DNA of 37,302 nucleotides from Tetragenococcus solitarius NBRC 100494 (GCF_001544195.1 NZ_BCPY01000022.1:1-37302), one strand, 5' to 3'; positions 13,879 through 24,992 are shown, numbered from the stretch's first letter. The notes: generated by a model from the letters alone, not told the origin. Numbers and translations: made by a program.

Positions 13879-14823
13879 ATGAGTAAAATAAAAAAATGGC
13901 TAATGACTTCTGGCCTTATCACAATGTTGATCACACTTAGTGGTTGTGTTAAACGTCTAGATGATGGTTCTCCTGATCCTAATGGTCTCATTTATCGATT
14001 TTTGGTGAATCCTTTAGGTAGTTTTTTAACCTATATGGCAGATAACTGGGGGTTAGGATTCGGTTGGGCAATTATCGTTTTAACGATTATCATTCGGTTT
14101 ATCTTGATGCCGCTTATGATCAACCAATCGCGTAAGTCAATGTTCCAATCAGAAAAAATGCAGTACCTAAAGCCTCAAATTGAACTTGCTCAAGCGAATA
14201 TGAAAAAAGCAACAACACAAGAAGAGCAAATGCAGGCGCAAAAAGAAATGCAGAATGTCTATAAGGAAAACAATGTCAGTATGTTCGGCGGAATTGGCTG
14301 TTTGCCTTTATTGATTCAAATGCCTATCTTCTCCGCCTTATTCTTTACGACTCGCTATACTGCAGGAATTGAATCCTCTACTTTTTTGGGAATGAATCTT
14401 GGCGAACGTAGTTTAATTTTAGTTGCAATTGCTGGTTTAGCTTATGTAGCGCAATCGTTTATTTCGATGATCGGAATTCCCGATGAACAGAAAAAGCAAA
14501 TGCGCAGTATGATGATTGTTTCTCCAATGATGATTGTCTTTGTATCTCTTTCCTCACCTGCTGGGGTGACTTTATATTGGGTTGTCGGTGGTATCATTGG
14601 TTGTATTCAAACATTTATTACAAATGTTTTGATGAAACCACGAATCAAAAAACAGATTGCCAAAGAGATGGAAGAAAATCCACCTAAAACAGTCGTTACC
14701 GAACGCAAGGACGTTACGCCTAGCAAGCAAAGTGCTGCTACAAAAACAGCGAACACAAACAAAAATAGAAACAACAACAGAAATAGAAATGCTGGTAAAC
14801 AGCAACAGCATCATAAAAAGTAG
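13879..14823 (+). CDS. yidC: YidC/Oxa1-family membrane protein insertase (lipoprotein type)
   Basis: Inserts and folds proteins in the cytoplasmic membrane, alone or with SecYEG. Starts MSKIKKWLMTSG with a lipoprotein signal and lipobox LSGC (Cys23), as in Gram-positive YidC/OxaA. The 60KD_IMP core follows: helix FGWAIIVLTIIIRFILMPL, the cytoplasmic coil RKSMFQSEKMQYLKPQIE, then LPLLIQMPIFSALFF, LILVAIAGLAYVAQSF and a hairpin of closing helices. The C-terminal tail is basic and Asn-rich, like the YidC2 type that can bind ribosomes. I start at ATG 13879; a TTG 36 bases upstream would place charged residues ahead of the signal. It has its own promoter and terminator. Confidence 0.93.
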   Translation: MSKIKKWLMTSGLITMLITLSGCVKRLDDGSPDPNGLIYRFLVNPLGSFLTYMADNWGLGFGWAIIVLTIIIRFILMPLMINQSRKSMFQSEKMQYLKPQIELAQANMKKATTQEEQMQAQKEMQNVYKENNVSMFGGIGCLPLLIQMPIFSALFFTTRYTAGIESSTFLGMNLGERSLILVAIAGLAYVAQSFISMIGIPDEQKKQMRSMMIVSPMMIVFVSLSSPAGVTLYWVVGGIIGCIQTFITNVLMKPRIKKQIAKEMEENPPKTVVTERKDVTPSKQSAATKTANTNKNRNNNRNRNAGKQQQHHKK

Positions 14824-14831
14824 GAATTGTT

Positions 14832-14871
14832 AAAGCGAAATGGGAAGAACCTCTTCCTTTTTCGCTTTTTT
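14832..14871 (+). terminator. Intrinsic terminator after yidC
   Basis: Outer arms AAAGCGAAA / TTTCGCTTT (14832-14840, 14860-14868) enclosing GGAAGA / TCTTCC, followed by a T run. It ends two bases before the ribosome site of the next gene, so any read-through is probably what expresses that gene. Confidence 0.88.
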
Positions 14872-14886
14872 TAAGGAGGTTAAAAG

Positions 14887-15834
14887 TTGTTAGAGGCTTA
14901 TCTAAATATTTTGGTGATCTTTTTATTAATGTTTGTCGGCTATGTTTTGTCCTATAAACAATGGTTTTCTAACCGTACCGCCGATGTATTTTCTAAGGTG
15001 GTGTTAAATCTAGCACTCCCTTTTAATATGTTTTTGACCATAACCGATCGCTTTTCCAAAGAAGAATTTCTATCCCTTTTTAAGGGAATGATTATTCCCA
15101 TCTTATCCATGCTTTTGACATTACTTTTTAGTTTGTTTTATCGGCGATTTTTTCAGGTCAAAGGAACTCGTAGGGGCACTTTTGCTACCATATTTACCTG
15201 TTCCAATACAATTTTTATTGGTTTACCAATCAACCTAGCCATTTTTGGCGAAAAGGCTGTCCCTTATGTTTTATTATACTATATTGTTAATACTTCGATT
15301 TTTTGGACCTTAGGAGTTTTTCTAATTGCTCAAGATGATCCGCATATCAAAGAGGCAAGGGTGACTTTCCATCCGCTTGTGGCACTAAAAAAGGTTTTTT
15401 CTCCTGCACTAATGGGGTTTATTATCGGTTTAATTTGGATGTTATTAAATATTAAAGTTCCTGGTTTCATCGCCGACTTTGGAGGCTATCTAGCCAATTT
15501 AACTACGCCTTTATCGATGTTTGCAATAGGAATTATTGTGTATTTTCACGGAATTAAAAACCTGAAGTTAAATAAAGATATTATCGGGGTATTACTAGGA
15601 CGTTATGTATTTTCTCCGCTTATTGTCTGGTTGTTGGGGCAATGGATTGCAGTCCCTACTTTAATGCTCCAAGTATTTATTATTCAAGCTGCGATGCCCG
15701 TACAAAATTCCATTCCTATACTTGCCCGTAACTATCATGCAGATGAAGAATTCGCCGCTTCTAGTTTAGGCTATTCTGTTCTTCTATATTTAATTTATAT
15801 TCCATTTTTATTAAAACTTATTTATATGTTATAA
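14887..15834 (+). CDS. AEC-family (auxin efflux carrier-like) transporter
   Basis: Membrane transporter of 315 aa with about ten predicted helices in two halves. AEC proteins in lactic acid bacteria include malate permeases; the substrate here is unknown. Typical features are the N-terminal LMFVGYVLSYKQWF, the cluster CSNTIFIGLPINLAIFGEKA and the mirror helix IIQAAMPVQNSIPILARNY. The start is TTG 14887: AAGGAGGT lies 6 bases upstream and no closer ATG exists. No promoter of its own is visible, so it probably depends on read-through from yidC. A 14-bp terminator follows. Confidence 0.87.
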   Translation: MLEAYLNILVIFLLMFVGYVLSYKQWFSNRTADVFSKVVLNLALPFNMFLTITDRFSKEEFLSLFKGMIIPILSMLLTLLFSLFYRRFFQVKGTRRGTFATIFTCSNTIFIGLPINLAIFGEKAVPYVLLYYIVNTSIFWTLGVFLIAQDDPHIKEARVTFHPLVALKKVFSPALMGFIIGLIWMLLNIKVPGFIADFGGYLANLTTPLSMFAIGIIVYFHGIKNLKLNKDIIGVLLGRYVFSPLIVWLLGQWIAVPTLMLQVFIIQAAMPVQNSIPILARNYHADEEFAASSLGYSVLLYLIYIPFLLKLIYML

Positions 15835-15836
15835 GT

Positions 15837-15883
15837 AAATAAGCCGGAAAAATCGGTACTTAAACTGACTTTCCGGCTTATTT
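15837..15883. terminator. Bidirectional terminator between AEC transporter and glyS
   Basis: Perfect 14-bp arms AAATAAGCCGGAAA / TTTCCGGCTTATTT with flanking T tracts on both strands. Confidence 0.93.
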
Positions 15884-15892
15884 TTATTTCTC

Positions 15893-17962
15893 TTATTTTG
15901 TTACTAAATCGTTCAGACTTGCTACAGCAATCGCCATTTGTGTAATTTTCCTTAACTGAGCCAAGCGATTATTGCGAATGGTTTCATCTTCTGTCATTAC
16001 CATGGTTTGATTAAAGTAATCCTCAATCAATGGACGTAAACTTACCAAAGCTTGATAATTTTCTTCCACTGTTTGATGGGCAAAATTTTCTTCAAGTTCT
16101 TTGACTGCTTGATATAATTTTTGTTCCGATTCATTTTCAAACAAAGCAGGGTCTACTTCGTTCTCACTTTCGTCTTTTTGCCCTAAATTCATCACTCGTG
16201 TTAAAGCTTCAATTGAAGGTTTAAAATCTTCATCATATAAATGCTTGCCTAGTATATTGGCTGCTTCAAATAAACGGTGAATATCTTCTTGTTCAGCATC
16301 GAGGACAGCATCAATAATATCATAGCGATAGTCTTGGGCAGATAGAAATTGACGTAACCGACCTTTTAAGAAAGACCGTACTTCAGACATTTTATCCTGT
16401 AAGTGAACACCATAGAATTCTTCGTTTTGATTGATGGTTTCTTCGATTTTTTGTTGTAATTCAACAAAAGGAAATGACCAATGTTTAGCCGCCAAAATGC
16501 GTACAATACCATATGTTTGGCGTCTTAAAGCGTAAGGATCACTGGAGCTTTTTGGTTTTAACCCAGCAGCAAAGAAAGAAAGTACACTATCCAATTTATC
16601 CGCAATAGCTAAAACTGCGCCAATGTTAGAAGCTGGCAGCTGTCCTTCACTAGCAATGGGCATATAGTGTTCACGAATGGCTTGTGCTACTGCAGGTTTT
16701 TCGCCTTTTAACAAAGCGTATTTTTCTCCCATAATCCCTTGCAATTCAGGAAATTCATCGACCATATTTGTGACCAAATCAAATTTATAAATTTGTGCAG
16801 CACGTTGTAAATCCGCTAATTCAGTCTCAGATAAACCCACATGTTCTCCAATAATTTTGGCCATGGCTTGTACACGTTGCATCTTTTCATACATCGAACC
16901 AATTTTTTCATGGAAAGCCACATTTTTTAATTTTCCCACGCATTCTTCAATAGACAATTTTTGGTCTTCATTATAAAAGAATTCGGCATCTTCTAAACGC
17001 GCGACTAACACTTTCTCGTTTCCTTCTATAACATTTTCGATTCTGTCTTGGTTCCCATTTCTAACGGAAATAAAGTGAGGCAGTAATTGACCCTCCGATG
17101 ATTTGACATCAAAGTAACGTTGATGTTCTTTCATCGAAGTAATCAGCACTTCAGCTGGCAAACGTAAATACTTTTCAGAAAAGTCGCCGACAAATGCTGT
17201 CGGAAATTCAATTAAGTTATTGACTTCCTCTAATAAGTCTTGGTCAATATCAATTTGCCAGTGGTATTTATCCGCAATCGATTGAATTTGTTGGGAAATT
17301 CTTTCTTGCCGTTTAAAGCGGTCCGCAATGACAAATTGTTCTTGTAATCTATCTTCGTAATCATCCGCATTTTTTAATTCAACGGAACTTCCCAAAAAAC
17401 GATGCCCGTAAGTGATTCGATCTGTAGTAACATCTAATATTTGAAATGGTACTACTTGATCTCCTAATAAAGCAACTAACCAACGAATCGGGCGAATATA
17501 TTCAAAATCATATTTATTCCAGTGCATAGTAATGGGAAATGTCAGGTTCATAATGACATCTTTTAACCCAGGAAGAATGTCGATAGCATTTTGACCTATT
17601 GTCTGTTTCGTAACATAAGCATATTCTGTATCTTTCACTTGTTTAAAATAAATATCTTCTGTCGACAAACCTTGGCCCCGAACAAAGCCTTGTGCGGCTT
17701 TACTCCAGTTGCCATCCTCATCTAATGCAATCTTTTTAGCTGGTCCTTTTACTTCTTCTTTGGTATCAGCCTGTTTTTCTGCTAGATCAATGACTTGAAC
17801 AGCCAAGCGTCTAGGAGTGGCAAAAGAATGTATGCTAGTAAAGGATAAATGGTTTTCTTGTAAAAATTGTTTGGTTTTTTCTTCAAATTGTACAACACTG
17901 GGGTCGACCACATGAGCTGGCATCTCTTCTAACCCAATTTCAACTAGTAAATTTTTTGTCAT
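15893..17962 (-). CDS. glyS: Glycyl-tRNA synthetase beta subunit
   Basis: Beta subunit of the bacterial alpha2-beta2 glycyl-tRNA synthetase; it binds tRNA-Gly, while the alpha subunit forms glycyl-adenylate. At 689 aa it is family-sized. The N-terminus [15 protein letters not shown], the segment ATPRRLAV, the HD-like [20 protein letters not shown] and the C-terminal anticodon-binding DALR-like region are recognisable. The ATG directly abuts the glyQ stop (TAAATG) with AAGGAGG inside glyQ, so the subunits are translationally coupled. Controlled by the upstream T-box. Confidence 0.97.
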   Translation of the reverse strand: MTKNLLVEIGLEEMPAHVVDPSVVQFEEKTKQFLQENHLSFTSIHSFATPRRLAVQVIDLAEKQADTKEEVKGPAKKIALDEDGNWSKAAQGFVRGQGLSTEDIYFKQVKDTEYAYVTKQTIGQNAIDILPGLKDVIMNLTFPITMHWNKYDFEYIRPIRWLVALLGDQVVPFQILDVTTDRITYGHRFLGSSVELKNADDYEDRLQEQFVIADRFKRQERISQQIQSIADKYHWQIDIDQDLLEEVNNLIEFPTAFVGDFSEKYLRLPAEVLITSMKEHQRYFDVKSSEGQLLPHFISVRNGNQDRIENVIEGNEKVLVARLEDAEFFYNEDQKLSIEECVGKLKNVAFHEKIGSMYEKMQRVQAMAKIIGEHVGLSETELADLQRAAQIYKFDLVTNMVDEFPELQGIMGEKYALLKGEKPAVAQAIREHYMPIASEGQLPASNIGAVLAIADKLDSVLSFFAAGLKPKSSSDPYALRRQTYGIVRILAAKHWSFPFVELQQKIEETINQNEEFYGVHLQDKMSEVRSFLKGRLRQFLSAQDYRYDIIDAVLDAEQEDIHRLFEAANILGKHLYDEDFKPSIEALTRVMNLGQKDESENEVDPALFENESEQKLYQAVKELEENFAHQTVEENYQALVSLRPLIEDYFNQTMVMTEDETIRNNRLAQLRKITQMAIAVASLNDLVTK

Positions 17963-18877
17963 TTAGTCTTCCTCCTTCAACAATTTTTCTGCTTGTGCGC
18001 GATCCAATAAGGGATAGCCTAATTTTTTACGTTCTTTTACAAATAATTTAGCAACTTGCTTTGCCATATTACGAATATGAGCTAAATAGCCGGCTCTTTC
18101 TGTCACAGAAACGGCCCCTCTTGCGTCTAGTAAGTTAAAATTATGGCTGCATTTTAAGATGTAATCATAAGCAGGATGGACTAAATCTTCAGCAATACAA
18201 CGTTTGGCTTCGCGTTCAAATTTGTCAAAATTGTCTAACAACATTTCCTGATTGCTTAAATCAAAAGAATAACGTGAGTGCTCATACTCTGGTTGTTTGA
18301 AAATATCACCATATTTAATGCCACTCGTCCATTCTAAATCAAAGACATTGTCAACTTCTTGGATATAAGAAGCTAAACGCTCCAGCCCATAGGTAAGTTC
18401 AGAAGTCACAGGATGGCAAGCGAGTCCGCCCACTTGTTGGAAATAAGTGAACTGAGTAATTTCCATCCCATCTAGCCAAACTTCCCAGCCAAGACCCGCA
18501 CAGCCTAATGAAGGATTTTCCCAATTATCTTCAACAAAACGAATATCATGCTCCAATGGATTAATCCCTAGAAGTTGCAAACTTTCTAAGTAAAGCTCTT
18601 GAATGTTTTCTGGCGATGGTTTCATAACCACCTGTAACTGATGATGTTGGTATAAACGATTCGGATTTTCTCCATAACGACCATCAGCTGGTCGACGGGA
18701 AGGTTCTACATAACAAGCATTCCAGGATTCAGGTCCAATCGCACGTAAAAAGGTATACGGACTCATCGTCCCTGCTCCTTTTTCTGTATCATAAGCTTGC
18801 ATAATCATACAGCCATTATCAGACCAAAATTTTTGTAAACGCAAAATCATTTCTTGTACTGTTAATTTTTTTGCCAT
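17963..18877 (-). CDS. glyQ: Glycyl-tRNA synthetase alpha subunit
   Basis: Catalytic alpha subunit (class II synthetase core) that activates glycine with ATP. Clear family segments: [22 protein letters not shown] split over the first 40 residues, [22 protein letters not shown] (motif 2 region), [20 protein letters not shown] and [18 protein letters not shown]. Length 304 aa is normal. GGAGC precedes the ATG. It is transcribed from a T-box leader immediately upstream and joined to glyS without a gap. Confidence 0.97.
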   Translation of the reverse strand: MAKKLTVQEMILRLQKFWSDNGCMIMQAYDTEKGAGTMSPYTFLRAIGPESWNACYVEPSRRPADGRYGENPNRLYQHHQLQVVMKPSPENIQELYLESLQLLGINPLEHDIRFVEDNWENPSLGCAGLGWEVWLDGMEITQFTYFQQVGGLACHPVTSELTYGLERLASYIQEVDNVFDLEWTSGIKYGDIFKQPEYEHSRYSFDLSNQEMLLDNFDKFEREAKRCIAEDLVHPAYDYILKCSHNFNLLDARGAVSVTERAGYLAHIRNMAKQVAKLFVKERKKLGYPLLDRAQAEKLLKEED

Positions 18878-18903
18878 CTTATTGCTCCTTTCAAATTTGC
18901 CAA

Positions 18904-19112
18904 TAAAAAAGCCCTATACCTATACAACATTTGTATAGATATAGGGACGAATATCTCGCGGTTCCACCCTACTTCCGATTGATTCATCGGCAGCTTTTTT
19001 GATGTGCTCCCAATCGCCTACGGTAAAAGTTCTTCTGCCTGGCTCACACCTTCCCAAGCTCGCTAAAAGAAGTTTTTCTTTTCCTTTAAATGTTCATCGC
19101 ACTATTTTTATT
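18904..19112 (-). promoter_or_regulatory. T-box riboswitch of glyQS
   Basis: On the minus strand: Stem I with GCGAGCTTGGGAAGGTG (AG bulge/distal loop region), closed by GTGC/GCAC; a candidate specifier GGC (glycine codon) at 19018-19016 near the end of Stem I; the T-box AGGGTGGAACCGCG at 18970-18957; and the terminator, 16-base arms 18946-18931 / 18927-18912 with one mismatch, then TTTTTT. Uncharged tRNA-Gly would stabilise the antiterminator and allow glyQS transcription. Specifier choice is by inspection and less certain than the rest. Confidence 0.95.
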
Positions 19113-19118
19113 ATCACT

Positions 19119-19148
19119 ATCATAGTTCTAAAAGTAGTCATTTGTCAA
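19119..19148 (-). promoter_or_regulatory. Promoter of the glyQS T-box transcript
   Basis: TTGACA (19148-19143), 18-base spacer, TATGAT (19124-19119). Start predicted near 19112, giving a ~215-base leader terminator segment. Confidence 0.85.
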
Positions 19149-19180
19149 TTAAAAAATAAAATTTTCTGAAAGATTTTCAT

Positions 19181-19948
19181 TTAACGCGGCTTTAACACAT
19201 CGCCCCATTTTTGCATTTGGTCGATAAATTTTTTACTTTTTAAATTCAAGCCAACGTACTCTTCATAAATTTGGTCAATGATCTGTCGGATTGATTGCTT
19301 TGTTTCTTTTTTCAACTCAATGGAATGAATATTATCATAAGAAATTTGTGCAAAAAGGCGGATAAAGTGAATCGCTCGCGGGTCAGCATGATAGCGGCGT
19401 AAATCACGTTCCCAATGGTTCTGACATAAGATGCCATTATATTTCGGTGAAAAATCAAACTTTCCTTGTGTCTTCCCGCAAATCGCGCATTCCTGCCAAT
19501 TAATCGCCACGCCAAACCGTTGTAAAATCTGAACTTCAAAAATATTGGTTAAAATTTCGCCATCAATTCCTTGGTCAAGCATCTCTAGTGCTTGAAACAA
19601 AAACGTATAGAGATGAGGATCATAGATCTTGTCTTCAATTGCAGCATCTGCCAAATTCATAATATAAGTGGCATAACCTGCAGTGAAAATGTCTGCTTGA
19701 ATGTGAGTAAACGGATGGATAAACTTCGCACTGTTTAAAAAGGAGAGTCCACTCTCATTAAATTTTCCAATATAAGTCGCTTGTGTATAAGGTAAGATAG
19801 CTGGTGCTAATGGATTATTCTTACGATGGGCGCCTTTAACATAAAACATCAATTTCCCGCTTGACTCCGTAAAAATCTTGACCAACATATCTTTTTCTTT
19901 GTGATCTTTGCGAAATAAAATAATTCCTTTGGATTCCGCTTGATTCAT
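19181..19948 (-). CDS. recO: DNA repair protein RecO
   Basis: Recombination mediator that, with RecR, loads RecA on gapped DNA. N-terminal OB fold (KGIILFRKDHKEKDMLVKIF, KLMFYVKGAHRKN), then a helical domain with a zinc-site-like pattern ECAICGK ... ILCQNH, in which the fourth ligand would be His rather than Cys. Length 255 aa is normal. AAGGAGAT precedes ATG 19948. It is the last gene of the phoH-pgpH-ybeY-dgkA-era-recO operon, 27 bases after era. Confidence 0.95.
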   Translation of the reverse strand: MNQAESKGIILFRKDHKEKDMLVKIFTESSGKLMFYVKGAHRKNNPLAPAILPYTQATYIGKFNESGLSFLNSAKFIHPFTHIQADIFTAGYATYIMNLADAAIEDKIYDPHLYTFLFQALEMLDQGIDGEILTNIFEVQILQRFGVAINWQECAICGKTQGKFDFSPKYNGILCQNHWERDLRRYHADPRAIHFIRLFAQISYDNIHSIELKKETKQSIRQIIDQIYEEYVGLNLKSKKFIDQMQKWGDVLKPR

Positions 19949-19975
19949 GCCGCGCCATCTCCTTTTGATAAAAGG

Positions 19976-20875
19976 CTAAAATGTTTCTTTTTTATAACCA
20001 AAATCGTCTAAGGTTCTTTGCTTGTCGCGCCAATCTTTTTGTACTTTTACCCACAATTCAAGATAAACTTTATCTCCTAGCATTTTTTCCATATCTTGCC
20101 GAGCTTTAATACCAATTTGTTTAAGCATCTTACCCGCTTTACCAATGATAATTCCCTTTTGACTATCACGCTCAACGACAATTGTCGCCTGAATGCGAAT
20201 TTTGTCATTTTCATCCCGCTGCATTGAATCTATGACAACCGCCACTGAATGAGGAATTTCTTCTCGGGTAAAAAGCAGCACCTTTTCTCTAACTAGTTCA
20301 GAGACAATAAAATACTCTGGATGATCGGTTACTTGGTCTTTAGGGAAGTATTGTGGTCCAGCAGGCACTTGTTTTTCCAACAGCTGCATCAATTTTTCAA
20401 AATTATTTCCTTGGATGGCAGAAATAGGTACAACTTCAGTAAAGTCCATTTGCGTCGAATAATCTTGAATGACACCTAATAAATCATCTGGGTGAACTTT
20501 ATCAACTTTATTTACTACCAAAAAAATTGGTACTGAAAGCTTTTGCAGACGTTCGATAATCAGATTATCGCCTTTTCCTCTTTTTTCGTCAGCGCTAACC
20601 ACAAATAACACTGCTTCGACTTCTTGTAAAGCACTGTACGCTTCGTTTACCATATAGTCGCCTAAACGATGTTTGGGTTTGTGAATTCCTGGCGTATCGA
20701 TGAAAACAATCTGCATGTCTTCTGTGGTGTAGACGCCTTGAATTTTATTGCGTGTTGTTTGTGCTTTATCACTCATAATCGCAATTTTTTGTCCTACAAC
20801 CCGGTTTAATAAAGTCGATTTTCCTACATTGGGCCGTCCGACGATAGCCACAAAACCAGATTTGTGCTCTGTCAT
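19976..20875 (-). CDS. era: Ribosome-associated GTPase Era
   Basis: GTPase needed for 30S maturation; binds the 3' end of 16S rRNA. G1 GRPNVGKS at 13-20, G2 region AQTTRN, G3 DTPGIH, G4 NKVDKV, and a C-terminal KH domain with [13 protein letters not shown]. Length 299 aa is typical. It follows dgkA by 18 bases and precedes recO, the conserved Firmicute order. No cdd gene lies between dgkA and era, unlike in Bacillus. Confidence 0.98.
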   Translation of the reverse strand: MTEHKSGFVAIVGRPNVGKSTLLNRVVGQKIAIMSDKAQTTRNKIQGVYTTEDMQIVFIDTPGIHKPKHRLGDYMVNEAYSALQEVEAVLFVVSADEKRGKGDNLIIERLQKLSVPIFLVVNKVDKVHPDDLLGVIQDYSTQMDFTEVVPISAIQGNNFEKLMQLLEKQVPAGPQYFPKDQVTDHPEYFIVSELVREKVLLFTREEIPHSVAVVIDSMQRDENDKIRIQATIVVERDSQKGIIIGKAGKMLKQIGIKARQDMEKMLGDKVYLELWVKVQKDWRDKQRTLDDFGYKKETF

Positions 20876-20893
20876 TTACTATTTTCCTCTTTT

Positions 20894-21301
20894 CTAGTGT
20901 ATAATCAATTGAAAAATTTTAGGTAAAAAGATGATTGCTCCTATAATGATAGAAAATACAGCAGTAAATAATACCGCTGCTGCTGCAACATCTTTGATTT
21001 TTTTCCCCAATGGATGAAAATGTTTATCGGTCACCATATCTACCACATTTTCAAAAATGGTGTTAATAATTTCCATCAACAAGGTCAAAAAAATGCATAA
21101 GACAATCCAGAGCCATTCCCAGCGATTAAGACGCAACAAAAGTCCCAAAAAGATGACTAAAATCGCGCAAACCGTATGAATACGTATATTTCTTTCATCT
21201 TTATAGACTGTTTTTACGCCAGTAATGGCAAACTCGACGGAGCGAATTAGATTTTTACTTTTTCCCACATTGTTTTTTTTATCGTTTGAGTCCATAGGCA
21301 T
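20894..21301 (-). CDS. dgkA: Undecaprenol/diacylglycerol kinase, DgkA family
   Basis: Small integral membrane kinase; Gram-positive members mainly phosphorylate undecaprenol, feeding lipid carrier recycling. The sequence shows an amphipathic N-terminus ([22 protein letters not shown]), three membrane segments, and the catalytic helix [18 protein letters not shown] (E-x3-N-T-x2-E pattern), then [13 protein letters not shown] 21301 has AAAGGAA upstream; a second ATG two codons on is possible. The start overlaps the end of ybeY by 23 bases, so translation is coupled. Confidence 0.95.
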   Translation of the reverse strand: MPMDSNDKKNNVGKSKNLIRSVEFAITGVKTVYKDERNIRIHTVCAILVIFLGLLLRLNRWEWLWIVLCIFLTLLMEIINTIFENVVDMVTDKHFHPLGKKIKDVAAAAVLFTAVFSIIIGAIIFLPKIFQLIIH

Positions 21302-21758
21302 TTAAAATTTCCTTTTGTAAACCAAACATCTCTTTTTCATCTTCAGTTGTCATATGATCATAGCCATTAATATGCAAGAATCCATGCAGAGCCAAAAAAC
21401 CAACTTCACGTTCATAACTATGCCCATACTCTGCCGCTTGTTCTTGAGCTCTTTGAGTTGAGATCATGATGTCACCTAATTCATGAGGCAAATCATTTAG
21501 TTCATCTTCTGCAAAAAAGATTGGTGTTTCGTCTTCGCCTTCTTCTATCGCAAAACTAATCACATCAGTTGGCGCATCTTTTCCACGATACTTGCGATTA
21601 ATGACTTGGATTTTGTCATTGTCCATAAAAGTGACTGACATTTCCGTATTTTCTGGCAAATGCAGATAATCCGCTGCAAATTGCAATAAGCTTTCAATAT
21701 CTTTTATTTCTTCATCGGTTACTTTTTTTGTTTCATCAATAAAAGTGATTTCCATCAT
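21279..21758 (-). CDS. ybeY: Endoribonuclease YbeY (rRNA maturation)
   Basis: Zinc-dependent endoribonuclease in 16S rRNA 3'-end maturation and ribosome quality control. The metal-binding motif H-x3-H-x5-H is intact as [11 protein letters not shown], and [16 protein letters not shown] is the usual upstream conserved block. Length 159 aa is normal. The ATG overlaps the pgpH stop by four bases (ATGA) and its 3' end overlaps dgkA, so it is tightly coupled in the operon, next to era, which acts in the same pathway. Confidence 0.97.
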   Translation of the reverse strand: MMEITFIDETKKVTDEEIKDIESLLQFAADYLHLPENTEMSVTFMDNDKIQVINRKYRGKDAPTDVISFAIEEGEDETPIFFAEDELNDLPHELGDIMISTQRAQEQAAEYGHSYEREVGFLALHGFLHINGYDHMTTEDEKEMFGLQKEILNAYGLKR

Positions 21759-23956
21759 TGACCACTTCTTTCTTGTTCTTCTTTCATTTTTTCAGCTTCA
21801 GATTCCATTTTAGGATATTTAATTCGTGAGTGGAAAGTACTGCACAATCCATTAATCAGAGATCTTTGTATGATTTTAAGTTCTTTTAAGGTTAGTTGTG
21901 CATCATCTAACTGACCATCAAGCATGCGATCAGTAATTAAGTTGGCAACAAATTCTTTTATTTTAGCATTCGTTGGCTCATCCATTGCACGTACAGCTGC
22001 TTCGCAACTATCTGCAATACTTACCACCCCAGCCTCTTTTGTTTGAGGAATAGGACCTGGATAACGAAAGTCTTCCTCTGTCACTTCAGGATTACGTTCT
22101 TTTGCTTTCATATAAAAGAATTTCATCAACGTCGTTCCATGATGCTGTTGGCAAATATCGATTACCAATTGCGGCATTTGTTCTTTTTTTAATAGCGCTA
22201 CTCCGTCTGTAACGTGACCAAAGATAATCTGTTTACTATCTTCTGGTAATAAAAAATTATGCGGATTTTCAGCACCTTGGGGTAAATTTTCAACAAAGAA
22301 ATTGGCATGTTTTAACTTGCCTATATCGTGATAATAGCAAGCAACACGAGTTAGAAGCGAACGGCCGCCAATTTCAGCGACTGCATTTGCACTTAGGTTC
22401 GCTACCATCATGCTATGATGATAAGTCCCCGGAGCTTCTTCTAATAATTTTTTAAGCATAGGATGATTCGGATTACTTAACTCATTTAAAACAATATCAC
22501 TATCATCAGTCACCATTAATTCAATAAATTGATACAAACCCACACCCATTAATAACGACAGAACACTTCCTGCCAAACTACATGCTAAAGCAATCCATGT
22601 TTGACTATCGGCAAAATCCACTCCTTGTAATACCAGCAAAATAATGCTGATTAAGAAAGGAAAAACGACAATCCACAATACCGATTGTTGTCCTTGATGA
22701 GAAATACGTTTTCTTGGTAATAAAGTTCCCATTAATCCAGAAAACATATAAGTAATCAAAATAATAGACAACACATTTGTTCCGACCGCTTCGTAAAAAA
22801 TAAAAGTTGCCAAAACGACTTGGAAAGCGGCTGCTAAGATACCAGAGCGCCGATTAACAAAGAAGTTTAAAACCAGTGGTATAAAGGCCGCTGGGAAAAA
22901 TAACGGGATATAAGCGACAGACTCTGTTTGAAACAATTGGAAAAACTTCATAAATACAAGACTCAGTGTCATTGCCACGACATAAAATACCGCTTGATTT
23001 TCTCGTTTATCTTTGTCTTTTACAGGATGAGTAAAATAAATGAATACGAGAATCTGTAACAGTGAAACAAGCACAATAGCGACAAAAGGAAAGAAAGATT
23101 GATTTTTTTCCGTCATTCCTAATACATTCAATTTTTGAATCGCTGTAGAATCAATCTGCGAGCCTTCCCGTACGATGACTTCGCCTTGATAAATCATCAC
23201 CGGCTGTACAGAATCTTTGGCTTCTTCTTTTAATTCATCTGTTTTTTGTTCATTTAAAAAGGTATTGACAACAATTCCTTCATCAACCAAATAAGAGACG
23301 GCCTCTTTTTGTTCACTGGACAAATCAAGCGTTTCAACTTGTTCTTCAGCGTCTTGTCTGGCCGTATTTAAATTGGCTTGACGAACTTGTTCTGCCATCT
23401 TCTGATCAATAATATTTAAACTTTCTTCTTTAACTTGATCTAAATTATTTTGGCTTAAATCAAAGGCAATCCGATAAAAACTAGATGGAATCTGCTGATA
23501 AAAATTCAAATTATCACTATCCACTTGTTCTAGTTCTTTTTTCATGGCAGCCATTTTCTCATCTTCGGTCACTTTTTCAACAGAATCGCTGTCATCAGCT
23601 TCTTTTTCACGTTCACTGTTTTCTTCTGCACTATCTTGTCGAACATTATCCACCATATCAAATAATTGTTCAATTAACTGATGTTGTTTGCTTGAAATTT
23701 CTTCCTGATAGGTGTACTCAGGCACGACAGCTTCTGCAGCCAGCTCTTGTTTTTGTTCGGTAGCCTGCCTATTTTCCACGGTTTTATTTGCGCGAATACT
23801 TTCTTCTGCCACTTGTCCTTCTTTATAATTGGTATCTTTTTGATGGACACTGGAATATAATATGCCACTTGTAATCAAAAAAAAGAGTAAAAACAAAACA
23901 GGCAAAAAATATTTTCCCATTTTATTTTTTAAACGTTTTAAAGGTGCAATGATCAT
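21755..23956 (-). CDS. pgpH: Cyclic-di-AMP phosphodiesterase PgpH (7TMR-HDED/HD)
   Basis: Membrane HD-domain phosphodiesterase of the YqfF/PgpH family that in Listeria degrades c-di-AMP to pApA, controlling osmolyte and potassium balance. One N-terminal TM segment, a long extracytoplasmic 7TMR-HDED region (~40-280), seven helices, then the cytoplasmic HD domain with [25 protein letters not shown] and [10 protein letters not shown] start at ATG 23956 (733 aa) because GGAGGGAGG lies directly upstream; the longer TTG start has none. A small palindrome TTGTTTAA/TTAAACAA (23976-23998) lies between phoH and this gene. Confidence 0.95.
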   Translation of the reverse strand: MIIAPLKRLKNKMGKYFLPVLFLLFFLITSGILYSSVHQKDTNYKEGQVAEESIRANKTVENRQATEQKQELAAEAVVPEYTYQEEISSKQHQLIEQLFDMVDNVRQDSAEENSEREKEADDSDSVEKVTEDEKMAAMKKELEQVDSDNLNFYQQIPSSFYRIAFDLSQNNLDQVKEESLNIIDQKMAEQVRQANLNTARQDAEEQVETLDLSSEQKEAVSYLVDEGIVVNTFLNEQKTDELKEEAKDSVQPVMIYQGEVIVREGSQIDSTAIQKLNVLGMTEKNQSFFPFVAIVLVSLLQILVFIYFTHPVKDKDKRENQAVFYVVAMTLSLVFMKFFQLFQTESVAYIPLFFPAAFIPLVLNFFVNRRSGILAAAFQVVLATFIFYEAVGTNVLSIILITYMFSGLMGTLLPRKRISHQGQQSVLWIVVFPFLISIILLVLQGVDFADSQTWIALACSLAGSVLSLLMGVGLYQFIELMVTDDSDIVLNELSNPNHPMLKKLLEEAPGTYHHSMMVANLSANAVAEIGGRSLLTRVACYYHDIGKLKHANFFVENLPQGAENPHNFLLPEDSKQIIFGHVTDGVALLKKEQMPQLVIDICQQHHGTTLMKFFYMKAKERNPEVTEEDFRYPGPIPQTKEAGVVSIADSCEAAVRAMDEPTNAKIKEFVANLITDRMLDGQLDDAQLTLKELKIIQRSLINGLCSTFHSRIKYPKMESEAEKMKEEQERSGQ

Positions 23957-24032
23957 TCTTTTCCTCCCTCCTCTGTTGTTTAAAACATGGTTAAACAAAC
24001 TGAGGCTTTAGGCCATTTTTAAAAGAAGCCCT

Positions 24033-24992
24033 TTATTTTTTCTGGTCATATGCTTCAATAATTTGTGCTACAACAGGATGTCTTACTACATCACTAGCGT
24101 CAAATTTGACAAAAGCGATGTTTTTTATCTCATTCAATGTCTTTTGAGCATCTACTAGACCACTAACTGCTCCTTTAGGCAAATCAATTTGGCTAATGTC
24201 TCCATTAACAATCATTTTTGATTGAAACCCTAAACGAGTCAAAAACATTTTCATTTGAGCGATCGTCGTATTTTGTGCTTCATCCAAAATCACAAAAGCA
24301 TCGTCTAACGTGCGTCCCCGCATATAAGCCAATGGAGCAATTTCCACAACTCCACGCTCCATTAAACGATTGGTATGTTCGATGCCAAAAATTTGATAAA
24401 GCGCATCATATACTGGACGCAAATAAGGATCGACTTTTTCTTTTAAATCTCCCGGCAAAAAACCTAAACTTTCTCCGGCTTCTACTGCAGGTCTAGTCAA
24501 TATAATTCGTTTAACTGCTCCTTTTTTTAACGCAGCGATAGCCAAAACAACGGCCAAAAATGTTTTCCCCGTTCCTGCTGGTCCAATACCAAAAGTGACA
24601 TCATGTTTATTTATAGCCTCAATATAACGTTTTTGTCCTAAATTTTTAGCACGGATGGGTTTACCATTATGATCTTTAATAATTTCTTTTTCATACATTT
24701 CAATAAAAGAAGATAGCGCGCCTTGATGGGCTAGGTTCAAAGCAGAAACCACATCAGGCGTTGCTATCTGAATCCCGCGCTTAATCAATTCTTGTAACGA
24801 TTGAAATACCGCAACAACCAAGTCCACATTTGCTTGGCTGCCTTGTATTTGGATCATTTCTCCTCGAGCGCGGATAGTGGTTTGGGTCGCATCTTCTATC
24901 AATTTAACATGTTTATCGTGTGTTCCTAAAAGCAAATCCATATCCTGCGGTTGTGTTACTTGTAATTCAAAAGATGTAAAATCTTCCGTCAA
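24033..24992 (-). CDS. phoH: PhoH family ATPase
   Basis: PhoH-like P-loop ATPase thought to act in RNA metabolism; genome linkage to ybeY and era is conserved. Walker A GIGPAGTGKTFLAV, LTRPAVEAGESLGFLPGDL, Walker B FVILDEAQNTT and the sensor VNGDISQIDLP are present. The best start is TTG 24992 (319 aa, MTEDFTSFELQ), because AAAGGAG sits 8 bases upstream; the GTG at 25013 lies before that ribosome site. First gene of a six-gene minus-strand operon; an extended -10 sits about 125 bases upstream. Confidence 0.95.
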   Translation of the reverse strand: MTEDFTSFELQVTQPQDMDLLLGTHDKHVKLIEDATQTTIRARGEMIQIQGSQANVDLVVAVFQSLQELIKRGIQIATPDVVSALNLAHQGALSSFIEMYEKEIIKDHNGKPIRAKNLGQKRYIEAINKHDVTFGIGPAGTGKTFLAVVLAIAALKKGAVKRIILTRPAVEAGESLGFLPGDLKEKVDPYLRPVYDALYQIFGIEHTNRLMERGVVEIAPLAYMRGRTLDDAFVILDEAQNTTIAQMKMFLTRLGFQSKMIVNGDISQIDLPKGAVSGLVDAQKTLNEIKNIAFVKFDASDVVRHPVVAQIIEAYDQKK

